Source: Arenicella sp. (GTDB lineage Bacteria > Pseudomonadota > Gammaproteobacteria > Arenicellales > Arenicellaceae). From it: a stretch of DNA of 5,691 bases. How positions within the stretch are numbered: the stretch's first letter is position 1; every line of letters starts with the position of its first letter. Both the position numbers and the translations under genes were made by a program. The stretch lies in NCBI GenBank assembly GCA_018677115.1, contig JAHHOC010000135.1, positions 1 to 5,691 of the forward strand. Direction: 5' to 3'. This document shows positions 1 through 5,691 of this stretch, piece after piece. A model generated the notes under the pieces. The model did not search any database. It was not told the origin of the DNA and was given only the letters and a program-made list of their open reading frames with translations.

Positions 1-1
1 G

Positions 2-247
2 TTCGGTGTGCTGGCTGCGATCTTGCTGATCACTGGTATCAGTGGAGAACGGGCGCCCCGCAATATGCAACATACTATTGAACGGTCGCTTTCCGAATCC
101 GGCTTGCCGGGTGCCTTCAAGGATCTCGAAAATCTGGATGAAATGAGTGCAGAGGAAACCGGCGAGGCCGTCGGAAAATTTCTCAAAGGGCTCGAAAAGG
201 CCGCCCGTGAGATGGAACAGGAAGAGGCTGAAAACAAATCTGATTAA
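2..247 (+). CDS. C-terminal part of an unrecognised acidic, probably membrane-anchored protein (5' end possibly outside the window)
   Basis: The frame is open from the left edge of the window to a TAA at 245-247. It starts with a hydrophobic stretch (FGVLAAILLITGI, about 13 residues). A polar tail of some 65 residues follows, rich in Glu, Lys and Asp, helical in character and ending EQEEAENKSD. This pattern suggests a transmembrane or signal-anchor helix followed by a soluble, possibly coiled-coil tail. A GTG at 8-10 could start a small 79-residue protein, but no ribosome-binding site can be judged because the window begins just before it, so a longer gene entering from the left is equally possible. 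I do not recognise the family. It is not the C-terminus of PurH, the usual purD neighbour in enterobacteria. The 117-bp gap before purD suggests it belongs to a different transcription unit. Confidence 0.6.
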   Translation, partial: FGVLAAILLITGISGERAPRNMQHTIERSLSESGLPGAFKDLENLDEMSAEETGEAVGKFLKGLEKAAREMEQEEAENKSD

Positions 248-294
248 GCCTCGGCCAGCAATGCGGCCACTGTCCATGCTGCCGGATGCCGTTC

Positions 295-323
295 AAGACA
301 TTTAAATTGCAGCCATGTAGAAT
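295..323 (+). promoter_or_regulatory. Candidate sigma70-type promoter of the purD-thyA-folA-rpiA operon
   Basis: The 117-bp gap 248-364 contains AAGACA at 295-300 (4 of 6 matches to TTGACA) and TAGAAT at 318-323 (5 of 6 matches to TATAAT), separated by exactly 17 bp. Transcription would start near 330, leaving about 35 nt of leader before the purD ATG at 365. No PurR-type operator palindrome (ACGCAAACGTTTGCGT-like) is visible in the gap, so purine repression of the enterobacterial kind is not supported. This is a consensus match by eye only. Confidence 0.4.
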
Positions 324-364
324 GTGGCGACTGAAATCATAACAACCACCGGCAAGCACAATCT

Positions 365-1657
365 ATGAATGTCTTAATCATTGGCAGCGGCGGCCGTGAG
401 CATGCCCTGGCATGGAAAGTAGCTCAGGCTGACACCGTCTCGCAGGTGTTTGTTGCACCCGGCAATGCGGGCACCGCAGGCGAATCCAAAGTAAGTAATG
501 TTGCACTCGGTGTGGAAGATATTGATGCCCTGCTTGAATTCGCGCAAGCTGAGCAGGTTGAGCTGACTATCGTTGGGCCCGAAGCCCCTCTGGTACTCGG
601 CGTGGTAGACGCGTTTTCCGCGGCGGGCCTCAAATGTTTCGGGCCAACCAAAGGTGCCGCCCAATTGGAAGGGTCGAAAGCGTTCAGCAAGGATTTTCTG
701 GCCAGGCACCAGATTCCTACGGCCGCCTACCGCGTGTTTACCGATGCCGAGCAGGCCTGTGACTATATTGGCCGACAAGGCGCCCCGATCGTCGTTAAAG
801 CGGATGGCCTGGCCGCCGGTAAGGGTGTAATCGTTGCCCAGACTGTTGAACAGGCGCAGACCGCAGCGCGTGAAATGCTCATCGACAACAAGTTTGGCGA
901 TGCCGGTGCGCGGGTGGTGGTAGAGGAATTTTTAACGGGCGAAGAAGCCAGCTTCATATGCATGGTAGATGGTGAGAACATACTGCCACTGGCAACTTCG
1001 CAGGACCACAAAGCGCGTGACAACGGTGACTCAGGGCCCAATACCGGCGGTATGGGTGCTTATTCGCCAGCACCTGTGGTGACGCCGCAATTGCATCAAA
1101 GGATAATGCGTGAAGTGATCGAACCCACCGTTCGTGGCATGAGTGACGATGGCTACCCTTACACCGGGTTTCTGTATGCGGGCCTGATGATTGACGGGGC
1201 AGGCGTGCCTAAAGTACTGGAATACAACTGTCGCTTCGGTGATCCCGAAACCCAGCCAATAATGATGCGTCTGCAGTCCGATCTGGCCGAGCTCTGCCTA
1301 GCTGGTATTGATCAGCGACTAGATCAGGTCAACGCAGAATGGGACCCCCGCGCTGCGCTGGGAGTGGTGCTGGCAGCGGGTGGTTATCCCGGCAGTTACG
1401 CGAAGGGTATAAAAATTGCCGGCCTCGACCACTGCGATACCGAAAGCTGTAAAACCTTTCACGCAGGCACCACCCTTGATGGTGACGATGTTGTCACCAG
1501 CGGTGGACGGGTGCTCTGTGTCACTGCATTGGGAGATACTGTCACCCTTGCGCAGCAGTCGGCCTATGCCGCGGTCGATAAAATATGCTGGAAGGATATG
1601 TATTTCCGTAATGACATCGGCTACCGCGCCATCGCAAGGGAACACAGCGACTCTTAA
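365..1657 (+). CDS. purD: Phosphoribosylamine--glycine ligase (GAR synthetase)
   Basis: This cytoplasmic enzyme catalyses the second step of de novo purine synthesis: ATP-dependent ligation of glycine to 5-phosphoribosylamine, giving glycinamide ribonucleotide. The 430-residue length is that of the family. It opens with the N-domain signature [18 protein letters not shown] (residues 1-18). [16 protein letters not shown] lies at about 92-107, followed by the ATP-grasp nucleotide-binding segment [13 protein letters not shown] (143-155). The PurD signature [20 protein letters not shown] is at 212-231, the metal- and substrate-binding segment [13 protein letters not shown] at 286-298, and the C-domain end HAGT...GGRVL...RNDIGYRA at 366-422. 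No catalytic segment is missing. The ATG at 365 lies exactly at the conserved N-terminus, although no strong Shine-Dalgarno precedes it. The TAA stop overlaps the thyA ATG by one base. It is probably the first gene of the operon. Finding it next to thyA rather than purH differs from the E. coli arrangement. Confidence 0.97.
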   Translation: MNVLIIGSGGREHALAWKVAQADTVSQVFVAPGNAGTAGESKVSNVALGVEDIDALLEFAQAEQVELTIVGPEAPLVLGVVDAFSAAGLKCFGPTKGAAQLEGSKAFSKDFLARHQIPTAAYRVFTDAEQACDYIGRQGAPIVVKADGLAAGKGVIVAQTVEQAQTAAREMLIDNKFGDAGARVVVEEFLTGEEASFICMVDGENILPLATSQDHKARDNGDSGPNTGGMGAYSPAPVVTPQLHQRIMREVIEPTVRGMSDDGYPYTGFLYAGLMIDGAGVPKVLEYNCRFGDPETQPIMMRLQSDLAELCLAGIDQRLDQVNAEWDPRAALGVVLAAGGYPGSYAKGIKIAGLDHCDTESCKTFHAGTTLDGDDVVTSGGRVLCVTALGDTVTLAQQSAYAAVDKICWKDMYFRNDIGYRAIAREHSDS

Positions 1658-2565
1658 TGAAAGCCTATCTCGAGCTGCTGCAGGACGTCTACCAAAACGG
1701 TGTCGGCAAAGAGGATCGAACCGGCACAGGCACACGCAGTGTGTTTGGCCGCCAGTTACGCTGCGATCTGGCTGCAGGCTTCCCATTATTGACTACTAAA
1801 AAGGTGTTTTTGCGGGGTATCATTCATGAGCTATTGTGGTTCGTGCGCGGCGACACCAACATAAAATACCTGGTCGACAATGGAGTTGGTATATGGAATG
1901 AATGGCCGTTCCAGAATTACCTGGTTAAAAATGGTTTAGCCGAAAAGTTCGAAAAACACTCCTGCGAATGGCAAAACCAACTTGAAGAGTTCATAGACGC
2001 AATTAAGAGTGACGCGGAGTTTGCCCGGCAATGGGGCGAGCTAGGCCCGGTTTATGGCAAGCAATGGCGCAATTTCTCCGGCATTGACCAGCTGGCCTGG
2101 GTGGTCGATGAAATAAAGAGCAACCCGAGCTCCCGCCGCCTGATTGTTTCAGCGTGGAACCCGGCGGAGATTGAGGAGATGGCCAAAGCCGGTCTGCCGC
2201 CCTGCCATACGCTGTTTCAATTCTATGTGTCACCGGACAATAAGCTCAGTTGCCAGCTCTACCAGCGCAGCGCCGACCTGTTTCTGGGCGTGCCCTTCAA
2301 CATTGCCAGTTATGCATTGTTAACCATGATGGTGGCGCAGGTATGCGAGCTTGAACTGGGTGATTTTGTACACACATTCGGCGATGTACATATCTACGCC
2401 AATCATCAGGATCAGGTTGAGCAGCAACTTGGCCGGACCCCAAAACCCTTGCCCACAATGAAAATCAATCCAGAGGTGAAGAGCCTGTTCGATTTCTGCT
2501 TTGTAGACTTCGAGCTGCTCGACTATCACCCGGATAGTGCAATCAAAGCGCCGATTGCCGTCTGA
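1657..2565 (+). CDS. thyA: Thymidylate synthase, long form
   Basis: ThyA converts dUMP to dTMP with 5,10-methylene-THF as both carbon donor and reductant, leaving dihydrofolate. Family marks include [12 protein letters not shown] (20-31, with the phosphate-binding Arg), FPLLTTKKV (42-50), [16 protein letters not shown] (57-72), [12 protein letters not shown] with catalytic Cys183 (180-191), [20 protein letters not shown] (200-219), [12 protein letters not shown] (242-253) and the C-terminal APIAV that closes over the active site. At 302 residues it is about 38 longer than E. coli ThyA (264). The extra length lies before the GPVYGKQWR segment, at about residues 85-125, where the Lactobacillus casei enzyme also carries an insertion. 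The ATG at 1657 shares its A with the purD TAA stop (TAATG). The only purine-rich sequence (AAGGGA, 1636-1641) is about 15 nt away, so translation probably depends on termination-reinitiation from purD. The product DHF is the substrate of the next gene. Confidence 0.97.
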   Translation: MKAYLELLQDVYQNGVGKEDRTGTGTRSVFGRQLRCDLAAGFPLLTTKKVFLRGIIHELLWFVRGDTNIKYLVDNGVGIWNEWPFQNYLVKNGLAEKFEKHSCEWQNQLEEFIDAIKSDAEFARQWGELGPVYGKQWRNFSGIDQLAWVVDEIKSNPSSRRLIVSAWNPAEIEEMAKAGLPPCHTLFQFYVSPDNKLSCQLYQRSADLFLGVPFNIASYALLTMMVAQVCELELGDFVHTFGDVHIYANHQDQVEQQLGRTPKPLPTMKINPEVKSLFDFCFVDFELLDYHPDSAIKAPIAV

Positions 2566-2566
2566 C

Positions 2567-3049
2567 ATGGAAATCATCCTGGTAGCAGCAGTGGGAGAAA
2601 ATGGCGAGATGGGCCGTAACAATGAGCTGCTGTGGCACCTGCCGGGTGACCTGCCGCGGTTCAAGAAGATCACTATGGGTTCGCCCATTATCATGGGCCG
2701 CAAGACCTTTGATTCCATAGGGCGTGCATTGCCGGGCCGCTTGAACATCGTGCTAACTGAAAACGAGCAGTGGCAGGCAGAAGGCGTCAGCGTGGTGCGC
2801 TCGCCGCAACAAGCGCTAACGCTGGCGGAGCAGCAGTCGACCGGCAAGACCTTTGTGATAGGCGGTGGCCAGATATACAAGCTATTTATTGCCTGGGCCA
2901 CCTCAATGGAAATCACCGAGGTCTATGACACGCCGGTGGCGGATACATTCTTCCCCAATTTTTCCAGCAGCGAATTTGTCGAGGTTGTGCGCGTGGAAAA
3001 TCATGATAGCGAACCTAGGTTCGACTACGTCACCTACCATCGAGTTTAA
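2567..3049 (+). CDS. folA: Dihydrofolate reductase (type I, chromosomal)
   Basis: FolA reduces dihydrofolate to tetrahydrofolate with NADPH, recycling the DHF made by ThyA; it is the target of trimethoprim. The 160-residue length matches E. coli FolA (159). Visible family residues are [19 protein letters not shown] (1-19, including the flexible M20-type loop), [14 protein letters not shown] with catalytic Asp28 (21-34), [18 protein letters not shown] (41-58, cofactor and folate binding), FVIGGGQIY (96-104, the NADPH-binding glycine motif) and FDYVTYHRV at the C-terminus. The ATG at 2567 is chosen over an in-frame GTG at 2537. The upstream choice would add ten non-conserved residues and overlap the end of thyA, while the ATG sits exactly at the conserved beta strand A. 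It follows the thyA TGA by one base and has no clear ribosome-binding site, so coupled translation is likely. This is a normal chromosomal enzyme, not a plasmid-type Dfr. Confidence 0.96.
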   Translation: MEIILVAAVGENGEMGRNNELLWHLPGDLPRFKKITMGSPIIMGRKTFDSIGRALPGRLNIVLTENEQWQAEGVSVVRSPQQALTLAEQQSTGKTFVIGGGQIYKLFIAWATSMEITEVYDTPVADTFFPNFSSSEFVEVVRVENHDSEPRFDYVTYHRV

Positions 3050-3069
3050 TCCAGTTAACAGGTATCACT

Positions 3070-3729
3070 ATGTCACCAGAGCAAGCAAAACAATTAGTCG
3101 CCGAAGCGGCAATCGAATACATCGAGTGGGACTGGGTGGTCGGCGTCGGCACCGGTTCCACTGCCAATCTGTTTATCGACGAGTTGGCAAAAATGAAGGG
3201 CAAAATCGATGGCACGGTGGCCAGTTCTGAAGCCAGCGCGGAAAGGCTTCGCGGGCATGGTATTCGCGTGCTGGAGCTGGACCAGGTGAGCGAATTACCG
3301 ATTTATGTTGATGGTGCCGACGAGGCGACCAAGCACCTGCATTTGATAAAAGGCGGTGGCGCAGCGCTCACCCGTGAAAAGATAGTAGCCGCAGCCAGCG
3401 ATAAGTTTGTGTGCATTGCCGATGACTCCAAGTTAGTCGGTGTGCTGGGCGAATTTCCCCTGCCCATCGAAGTAATTCCGATGGCGCGCTCCTATGTCAG
3501 CCGACAATTGGTGAAACTCGGCGGCATGCCGGAATACCGCCAGGGCGTGGTTACCGATAACGGTAATCAGATTATCGATGTGCGGAATCTGCAGATTTCG
3601 AATCCAGTGGAACTCGAGCGCGACATCAACCAGATCGCCGGCGTGGTGACTAACGGCCTGTTTGCGCAGCGCGGTGCCGACGTGCTACTGCTTGGTGGTA
3701 GCAATGGAGTAACCAGGCTCACTGCCTAG
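3070..3729 (+). CDS. rpiA: Ribose-5-phosphate isomerase A
   Basis: RpiA interconverts ribulose-5-phosphate and ribose-5-phosphate in the non-oxidative pentose phosphate pathway, feeding PRPP synthesis. Its 219 residues equal the E. coli enzyme in length. The phosphate-binding loop GVGTGSTA (25-32), VASSEASAE (50-58), DGADEA with Asp81 and Asp84, [12 protein letters not shown] with Lys94 and the catalytic-base Glu103, and GVVTNGLFA near the C-terminus are all in their usual places. The ATG at 3070 lies 20 nt after the folA stop, with a modest AGGT (3060-3063) about 6 nt upstream that could serve as Shine-Dalgarno. It is probably the last gene of the purD-thyA-folA operon and supplies the ribose phosphate that purine synthesis (PurD) and all nucleotides consume. 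Its last codons and TAG stop overlap the 3' end of the convergent gene by 11 bp. In E. coli rpiA is elsewhere, near serA. Confidence 0.97.
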   Translation: MSPEQAKQLVAEAAIEYIEWDWVVGVGTGSTANLFIDELAKMKGKIDGTVASSEASAERLRGHGIRVLELDQVSELPIYVDGADEATKHLHLIKGGGAALTREKIVAAASDKFVCIADDSKLVGVLGEFPLPIEVIPMARSYVSRQLVKLGGMPEYRQGVVTDNGNQIIDVRNLQISNPVELERDINQIAGVVTNGLFAQRGADVLLLGGSNGVTRLTA

Positions 3730-4798
3730 GCGGCTGGCCCAGCTCCCCGTTTATTATGTCCTTGAGGGCATAAAACGACGGCATTTTCCGCAGGCCGCCG
3801 TCGCGATGATCAACCAGCCCGTAACCGGGGTTGATTAACTGCCACCAGTAAACCCGCTCCACCCAGCCGGTTTGCCAGGCAATCTGGTAATACAGTTTCA
3901 GGTACTTGGCCTGGGTCTCCTCATCCACGGTAGTGCTCGGGTTACCGGAGTTGGGCGTATACGGTTTTGTATCGAGCAACGGCCAGTTGGTTTCAGTGAT
4001 CCACAGCCTGTCCTCACAGCGATTGGCCAGACTGGTCATAGCCTTAGCAAGACGTAATTTGTTCTCCAGGTCAAACAGGCCCCATTGTGTGTTGTAGGGA
4101 GAGTGGCGGCGGTTAACGTACAAAAGCGCCGCGTTGCCCTGCAACGAATAATCGCGAAAGTTCCACAGCGTGCGCCAGCTGACCAACGGTTCGAAATCGA
4201 TCACCGAAGAGCCGAGAATTTGCAGCCCATCAAACTCTGTACGCAACTCCTCCACTGACTCCTGCAAATCCAGGTATTGCCCGCTATGCGCACAGCCCCA
4301 TTTTGTGCGGTTGATGGCATTGCCAATCCAATAGGTTTTGGTTATGTGCTGTGTCGCTTTAATGATATCCGCCACCTGTCGCTGCCAGGCGCCCAGATTG
4401 CGAACACTATCGCGGCTCTGCAGCACATTGATCACGAACTGCTGCTGCGGGAAAAGCTCCAGAAAACGAACATAATCCTCCAGTGCCGCTACGTCCCAAC
4501 TCGGGATGCGCATCAACAACTGCTTGACTCCCAGCTCGGCCACCATATCCTGCATCGCCTGCTCATACTGAGCTTCTGGCGATATACTCAAACCGACAAA
4601 TTCCCCGGGAACAAGCTCGCTTGGTGTCTTTTGCAGTCGCAGGTAACGCCAGAAAATCGCTGGCAGGCCAAGCAGGTTCGACCCTGCAACTTTGGCATAT
4701 TCGAATACATTCGCCATGCCGCTGCACGGTTTGTCCTCGTCGCGCATCTTGTAGGGCTGGCAGGAATAAGGATCCCACCAATCGGGCAGATTTTTCAT
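3719..4798 (-). CDS. TIM-barrel, glycoside-hydrolase-like protein (clan GH-A-like fold), function unknown
   Basis: The 359-residue product (numbered from the ATG at 4798) reads like an (alpha/beta)8 barrel of the glycosidase superfamily. A first strand is at about 66-74 (EFVGLSISP) and a second at about 92-102 ([12 protein letters not shown]). A third strand (QFVINVLQ) is followed by [13 protein letters not shown] (156-168) in the strand-4 position. IDFEPLVSW (200-208), [28 protein letters not shown] with Glu269 in the strand-7 nucleophile position, and [16 protein letters not shown] (about 315-330) for strand 8 follow. Where clan GH-A enzymes have Asn-Glu after strand 4, this protein shows Asn-Ala (160-161), so the usual acid/base is missing. 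There is no signal peptide; residues 37-55 are only mildly hydrophobic, so a cytoplasmic site is likely. An in-frame GTG at 4810 would add four residues. Neither start has a good Shine-Dalgarno, and the frame is closed by a stop at 4886-4888. Its substrate is unknown. The assignment to the fold is by pattern; the gene itself is clear. Confidence 0.72.
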   Translation of the reverse strand: MKNLPDWWDPYSCQPYKMRDEDKPCSGMANVFEYAKVAGSNLLGLPAIFWRYLRLQKTPSELVPGEFVGLSISPEAQYEQAMQDMVAELGVKQLLMRIPSWDVAALEDYVRFLELFPQQQFVINVLQSRDSVRNLGAWQRQVADIIKATQHITKTYWIGNAINRTKWGCAHSGQYLDLQESVEELRTEFDGLQILGSSVIDFEPLVSWRTLWNFRDYSLQGNAALLYVNRRHSPYNTQWGLFDLENKLRLAKAMTSLANRCEDRLWITETNWPLLDTKPYTPNSGNPSTTVDEETQAKYLKLYYQIAWQTGWVERVYWWQLINPGYGLVDHRDGGLRKMPSFYALKDIINGELGQPPRQ

Positions 4799-4839
4799 GC
4801 TGTCGCCCACGGGGATCGGTATCGCGTTATCATCTTTGA
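4799..4839. promoter_or_regulatory. 41-bp divergent intergenic region between the TIM-barrel gene and the CPXCG gene
   Basis: The two divergent start codons (4798 on the minus strand, 4840 on the plus strand) are only 41 bp apart, so the promoters must be compressed here or lie inside the opposite gene's 5' end. On the plus strand TATCAT at 4828-4833 resembles a -10 box, but no good -35 is found at the right spacing. Neither gene shows a convincing Shine-Dalgarno. The interval is certain; the promoter element is weak. Confidence 0.3.
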
Positions 4840-5025
4840 ATGTTACATGAACAACTGGTGGCTTGTCCCTACTGCGGTGAAGCGTTCACAACCTTCATCG
4901 ACCTGAGCCAGGGCTCGCACTGCACCATCGAAGACTGCTATGTATGTTGCCGGCCGATTGAATTGCTGATCGAATCAGATGGCACCAACCTGATTCACAT
5001 TGAACTGTCTACCGACGACGAGTAA
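4840..5025 (+). CDS. CPXCG motif-containing cysteine-rich small protein (putative zinc ribbon)
   Basis: This is a 61-residue protein with CPYCG at 9-13 and a second knuckle, DCYVCC, at 32-37 followed by RPIEL. That matches the CPXCG-type Cys-rich protein family (Cys_rich_CPXG), small proteins of unknown function found widely in gammaproteobacteria and relatives. Cys9, Cys12, Cys33 and Cys36 would form a four-cysteine zinc site; Cys28 and Cys37 are additional. The C-terminal half is acidic and ends STDDE. No signal peptide or membrane segment is seen, so it should be cytoplasmic. The ATG at 4840 gives the usual family length and places the CPXC pair close to the N-terminus as expected. It is transcribed away from the TIM-barrel gene and converges on the SH3-repeat gene, so it is probably monocistronic. 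Family assignment is firm; function is unknown. Confidence 0.88.
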   Translation: MLHEQLVACPYCGEAFTTFIDLSQGSHCTIEDCYVCCRPIELLIESDGTNLIHIELSTDDE

Positions 5026-5054
5026 AGCCGATGCAGGCCAGCGTGCTATTTTTG

Positions 5055-5691
5055 TTATTCCAACAACCGATTAAGCTCATCCGTTTTCACCCAGGCTTCA
5101 TAGTCTGCTGGTGTGTTAACGCGGTACCAGCTGCCACTCTTCTCCAGCACCTGCAGGGTATCTCCGCTGCCAACGGTGGTCACAATAAATTCACGGGAGA
5201 GCTCCGGTCTGATGCGCAGTCCAACGTCGTCTGAGGACACCTTCACCAGTGAAGCACTCAGTTCAGTTGCATTTGCAGCCGGCAACCACACCGGAATCCC
5301 GGTTGAAAGCATGATCGTTGACCACTCCCCACGCCTGATTATGGCGATTATTTCGGAATCATCGCGGATGCTTCCGAGCAAAATAGAGCTCTCGTCTCTA
5401 TCCTGATAAAGTTTCAATTTAGCTCGCGGTGTGCTGGTCTGGGTAGGAACAATAGCGCTGGCCAACTGCATTTCCTCGGCTGGCTCCGACACTGGCTCTG
5501 GTTCCGGCTCTGGCCCCGCAGGAGGGGGCAACGGTTCGGTTATCGGTAACGGATCTACCGGCACAGGTCGCTGGGCTCGACCAACAACCAAGGGTTCCGG
5601 TAAGGGCGACGGATCCACCGACACGGCTTGCCCGGAGCGATTGGCCACCAGTTCAGGTTGCGGCAAATCAGTTGCAGTCTCAGTATCGACC
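5055..5691 (-). CDS. C-terminal part of a Pro-rich, SH3b-repeat protein (5' end outside the window)
   Basis: The minus-strand frame is open from the right edge to a TAA at 5055-5057, about 212 codons. The TTG at 5664-5666 is not a credible start because the frame continues upstream without a stop, so the N-terminus is missing. The visible part begins with a low-complexity Pro/Glu-rich linker (about 5480-5640), including a PEPEPEP stretch. Two bacterial SH3-like modules follow. The first (about 5280-5425; LKLYQDRDESS...GEWSTIML...VWLPA) is degenerate. The second (about 5060-5255) is classic: VGLRIRPELS..., then VGSGDTLQVLEKSGSWYRV and EAWVKTDEL. SH3b modules usually bind peptidoglycan or cell-envelope partners, and the Pro-rich linker suits an envelope-spanning protein, so a periplasmic or membrane-anchored role is likely. 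A signal peptide cannot be checked here. It converges with the CPXCG gene across a 29-bp gap. Confidence 0.82.
   Translation of the reverse strand, partial: VDTETATDLPQPELVANRSGQAVSVDPSPLPEPLVVGRAQRPVPVDPLPITEPLPPPAGPEPEPEPVSEPAEEMQLASAIVPTQTSTPRAKLKLYQDRDESSILLGSIRDDSEIIAIIRRGEWSTIMLSTGIPVWLPAANATELSASLVKVSSDDVGLRIRPELSREFIVTTVGSGDTLQVLEKSGSWYRVNTPADYEAWVKTDELNRLLE
5531..5640. repeat. Imperfect tandem 60-bp repeat in the Pro-rich linker of the SH3b protein
   Basis: Segments 5531-5580 and 5591-5640 align at an offset of exactly 60 bp, with about 34 of 50 bases identical by eye; the best-kept core is GGATCTACCG at 5551 against GGATCCACCG at 5611. On the minus strand the two copies encode related 20-residue units carrying VSVDPSPLPEPL and VPVDPLPITEPL. 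This looks like an ancient in-frame duplication that lengthened the linker. It is followed, towards the C-terminus, by a Pro-Glu dipeptide run (about 5480-5520). Confidence 0.6.

Noticed and set aside
248..294. Possible terminator hairpin after the first gene (GGCC-AGCAATGC-GGCC and CAGCA/TGCTG pairings)
   Set aside because: The stems are short or bulged, the loops are long, and no T-run follows.
1319..1786. A 155-codon minus-strand open frame and an overlapping plus-strand frame (1416-1799) across the purD-thyA junction
   Set aside because: Both overlap strongly conserved parts of PurD and ThyA and carry no protein-like motifs.
2537..2566. Upstream GTG start for folA
   Set aside because: The ten added residues are not conserved in dihydrofolate reductases and overlap the thyA coding end. 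The ATG at 2567 begins exactly at the conserved first strand.
2320..2916. A 198-codon minus-strand open frame opposite the thyA-folA junction
   Set aside because: It is antisense to the well-conserved C-terminus of ThyA and N-terminus of FolA, with no family features of its own.
3732..3755. Small hairpin GCTG-GCC-CAGC just past the rpiA stop, followed by a short T-rich stretch
   Set aside because: The stem is four base pairs and the T stretch is interrupted and spaced away by CCCC. It also lies inside the coding region of the convergent gene.
4277..4906. A 209-codon plus-strand open frame opposite the TIM-barrel gene
   Set aside because: It lies almost entirely antisense to a gene with clear barrel-strand motifs, its translation has no recognisable domain, and its end runs through the start of the CPXCG gene in another frame. 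It is best explained as a shadow.
5026..5054. Possible intrinsic terminator between the CPXCG gene and the SH3b gene (GCA...TGC before TATTTTTG)
   Set aside because: A T-rich stretch exists, but the only stem before it is about 3 bp, too weak to support a call.

Overview
The window looks like ordinary chromosomal DNA from a gammaproteobacterium. It has moderate-to-high GC, dense packing, E. coli-like lengths for FolA (160 aa) and RpiA (219 aa), and a CPXCG-type Cys-rich small protein of a kind common in that class. A marine Cellvibrionales/Halieaceae-type lineage is possible, but that is only an impression; no ribosomal or other diagnostic marker is present. I see no mobile element, CRISPR array, tRNA or rRNA.

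Left part (1-3729, + strand): the C-terminal end of an unrecognised acidic, probably membrane-anchored protein (ends at 247) is followed by a 117-bp gap with a plausible sigma70-type promoter. Then come four tightly packed housekeeping genes: purD (365-1657), thyA (1657-2565), folA (2567-3049) and rpiA (3070-3729). purD and thyA overlap by one base (TAATG), thyA and folA are one base apart, and folA and rpiA are 20 bases apart. This reads as one operon. The products form a connected piece of metabolism. RpiA makes ribose-5-phosphate, the precursor of PRPP and then phosphoribosylamine, which PurD ligates to glycine. ThyA makes dTMP and turns methylene-THF into DHF, and FolA regenerates the THF that purine and thymidylate synthesis both need.

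Right part (3719-5691): a minus-strand gene for a TIM-barrel, glycoside-hydrolase-like protein (3719-4798) converges on rpiA, and their 3' ends overlap by 11 bp. It is divergent, across only 41 bp, from a small zinc-ribbon CPXCG protein gene (4840-5025, +). That gene in turn converges, 29 bp apart, on the 3' part of a minus-strand gene for a Pro-rich, SH3b-repeat protein (5055-5691) that runs off the window.

The most interesting item is the TIM-barrel protein. It keeps a glutamate in the expected strand-7 nucleophile position but appears to have alanine where clan GH-A enzymes carry their acid/base glutamate, and it has no signal peptide. The rest is well-known biology in a compact and somewhat unusual gene order. 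I do not see convincing evidence of a new multi-gene system.
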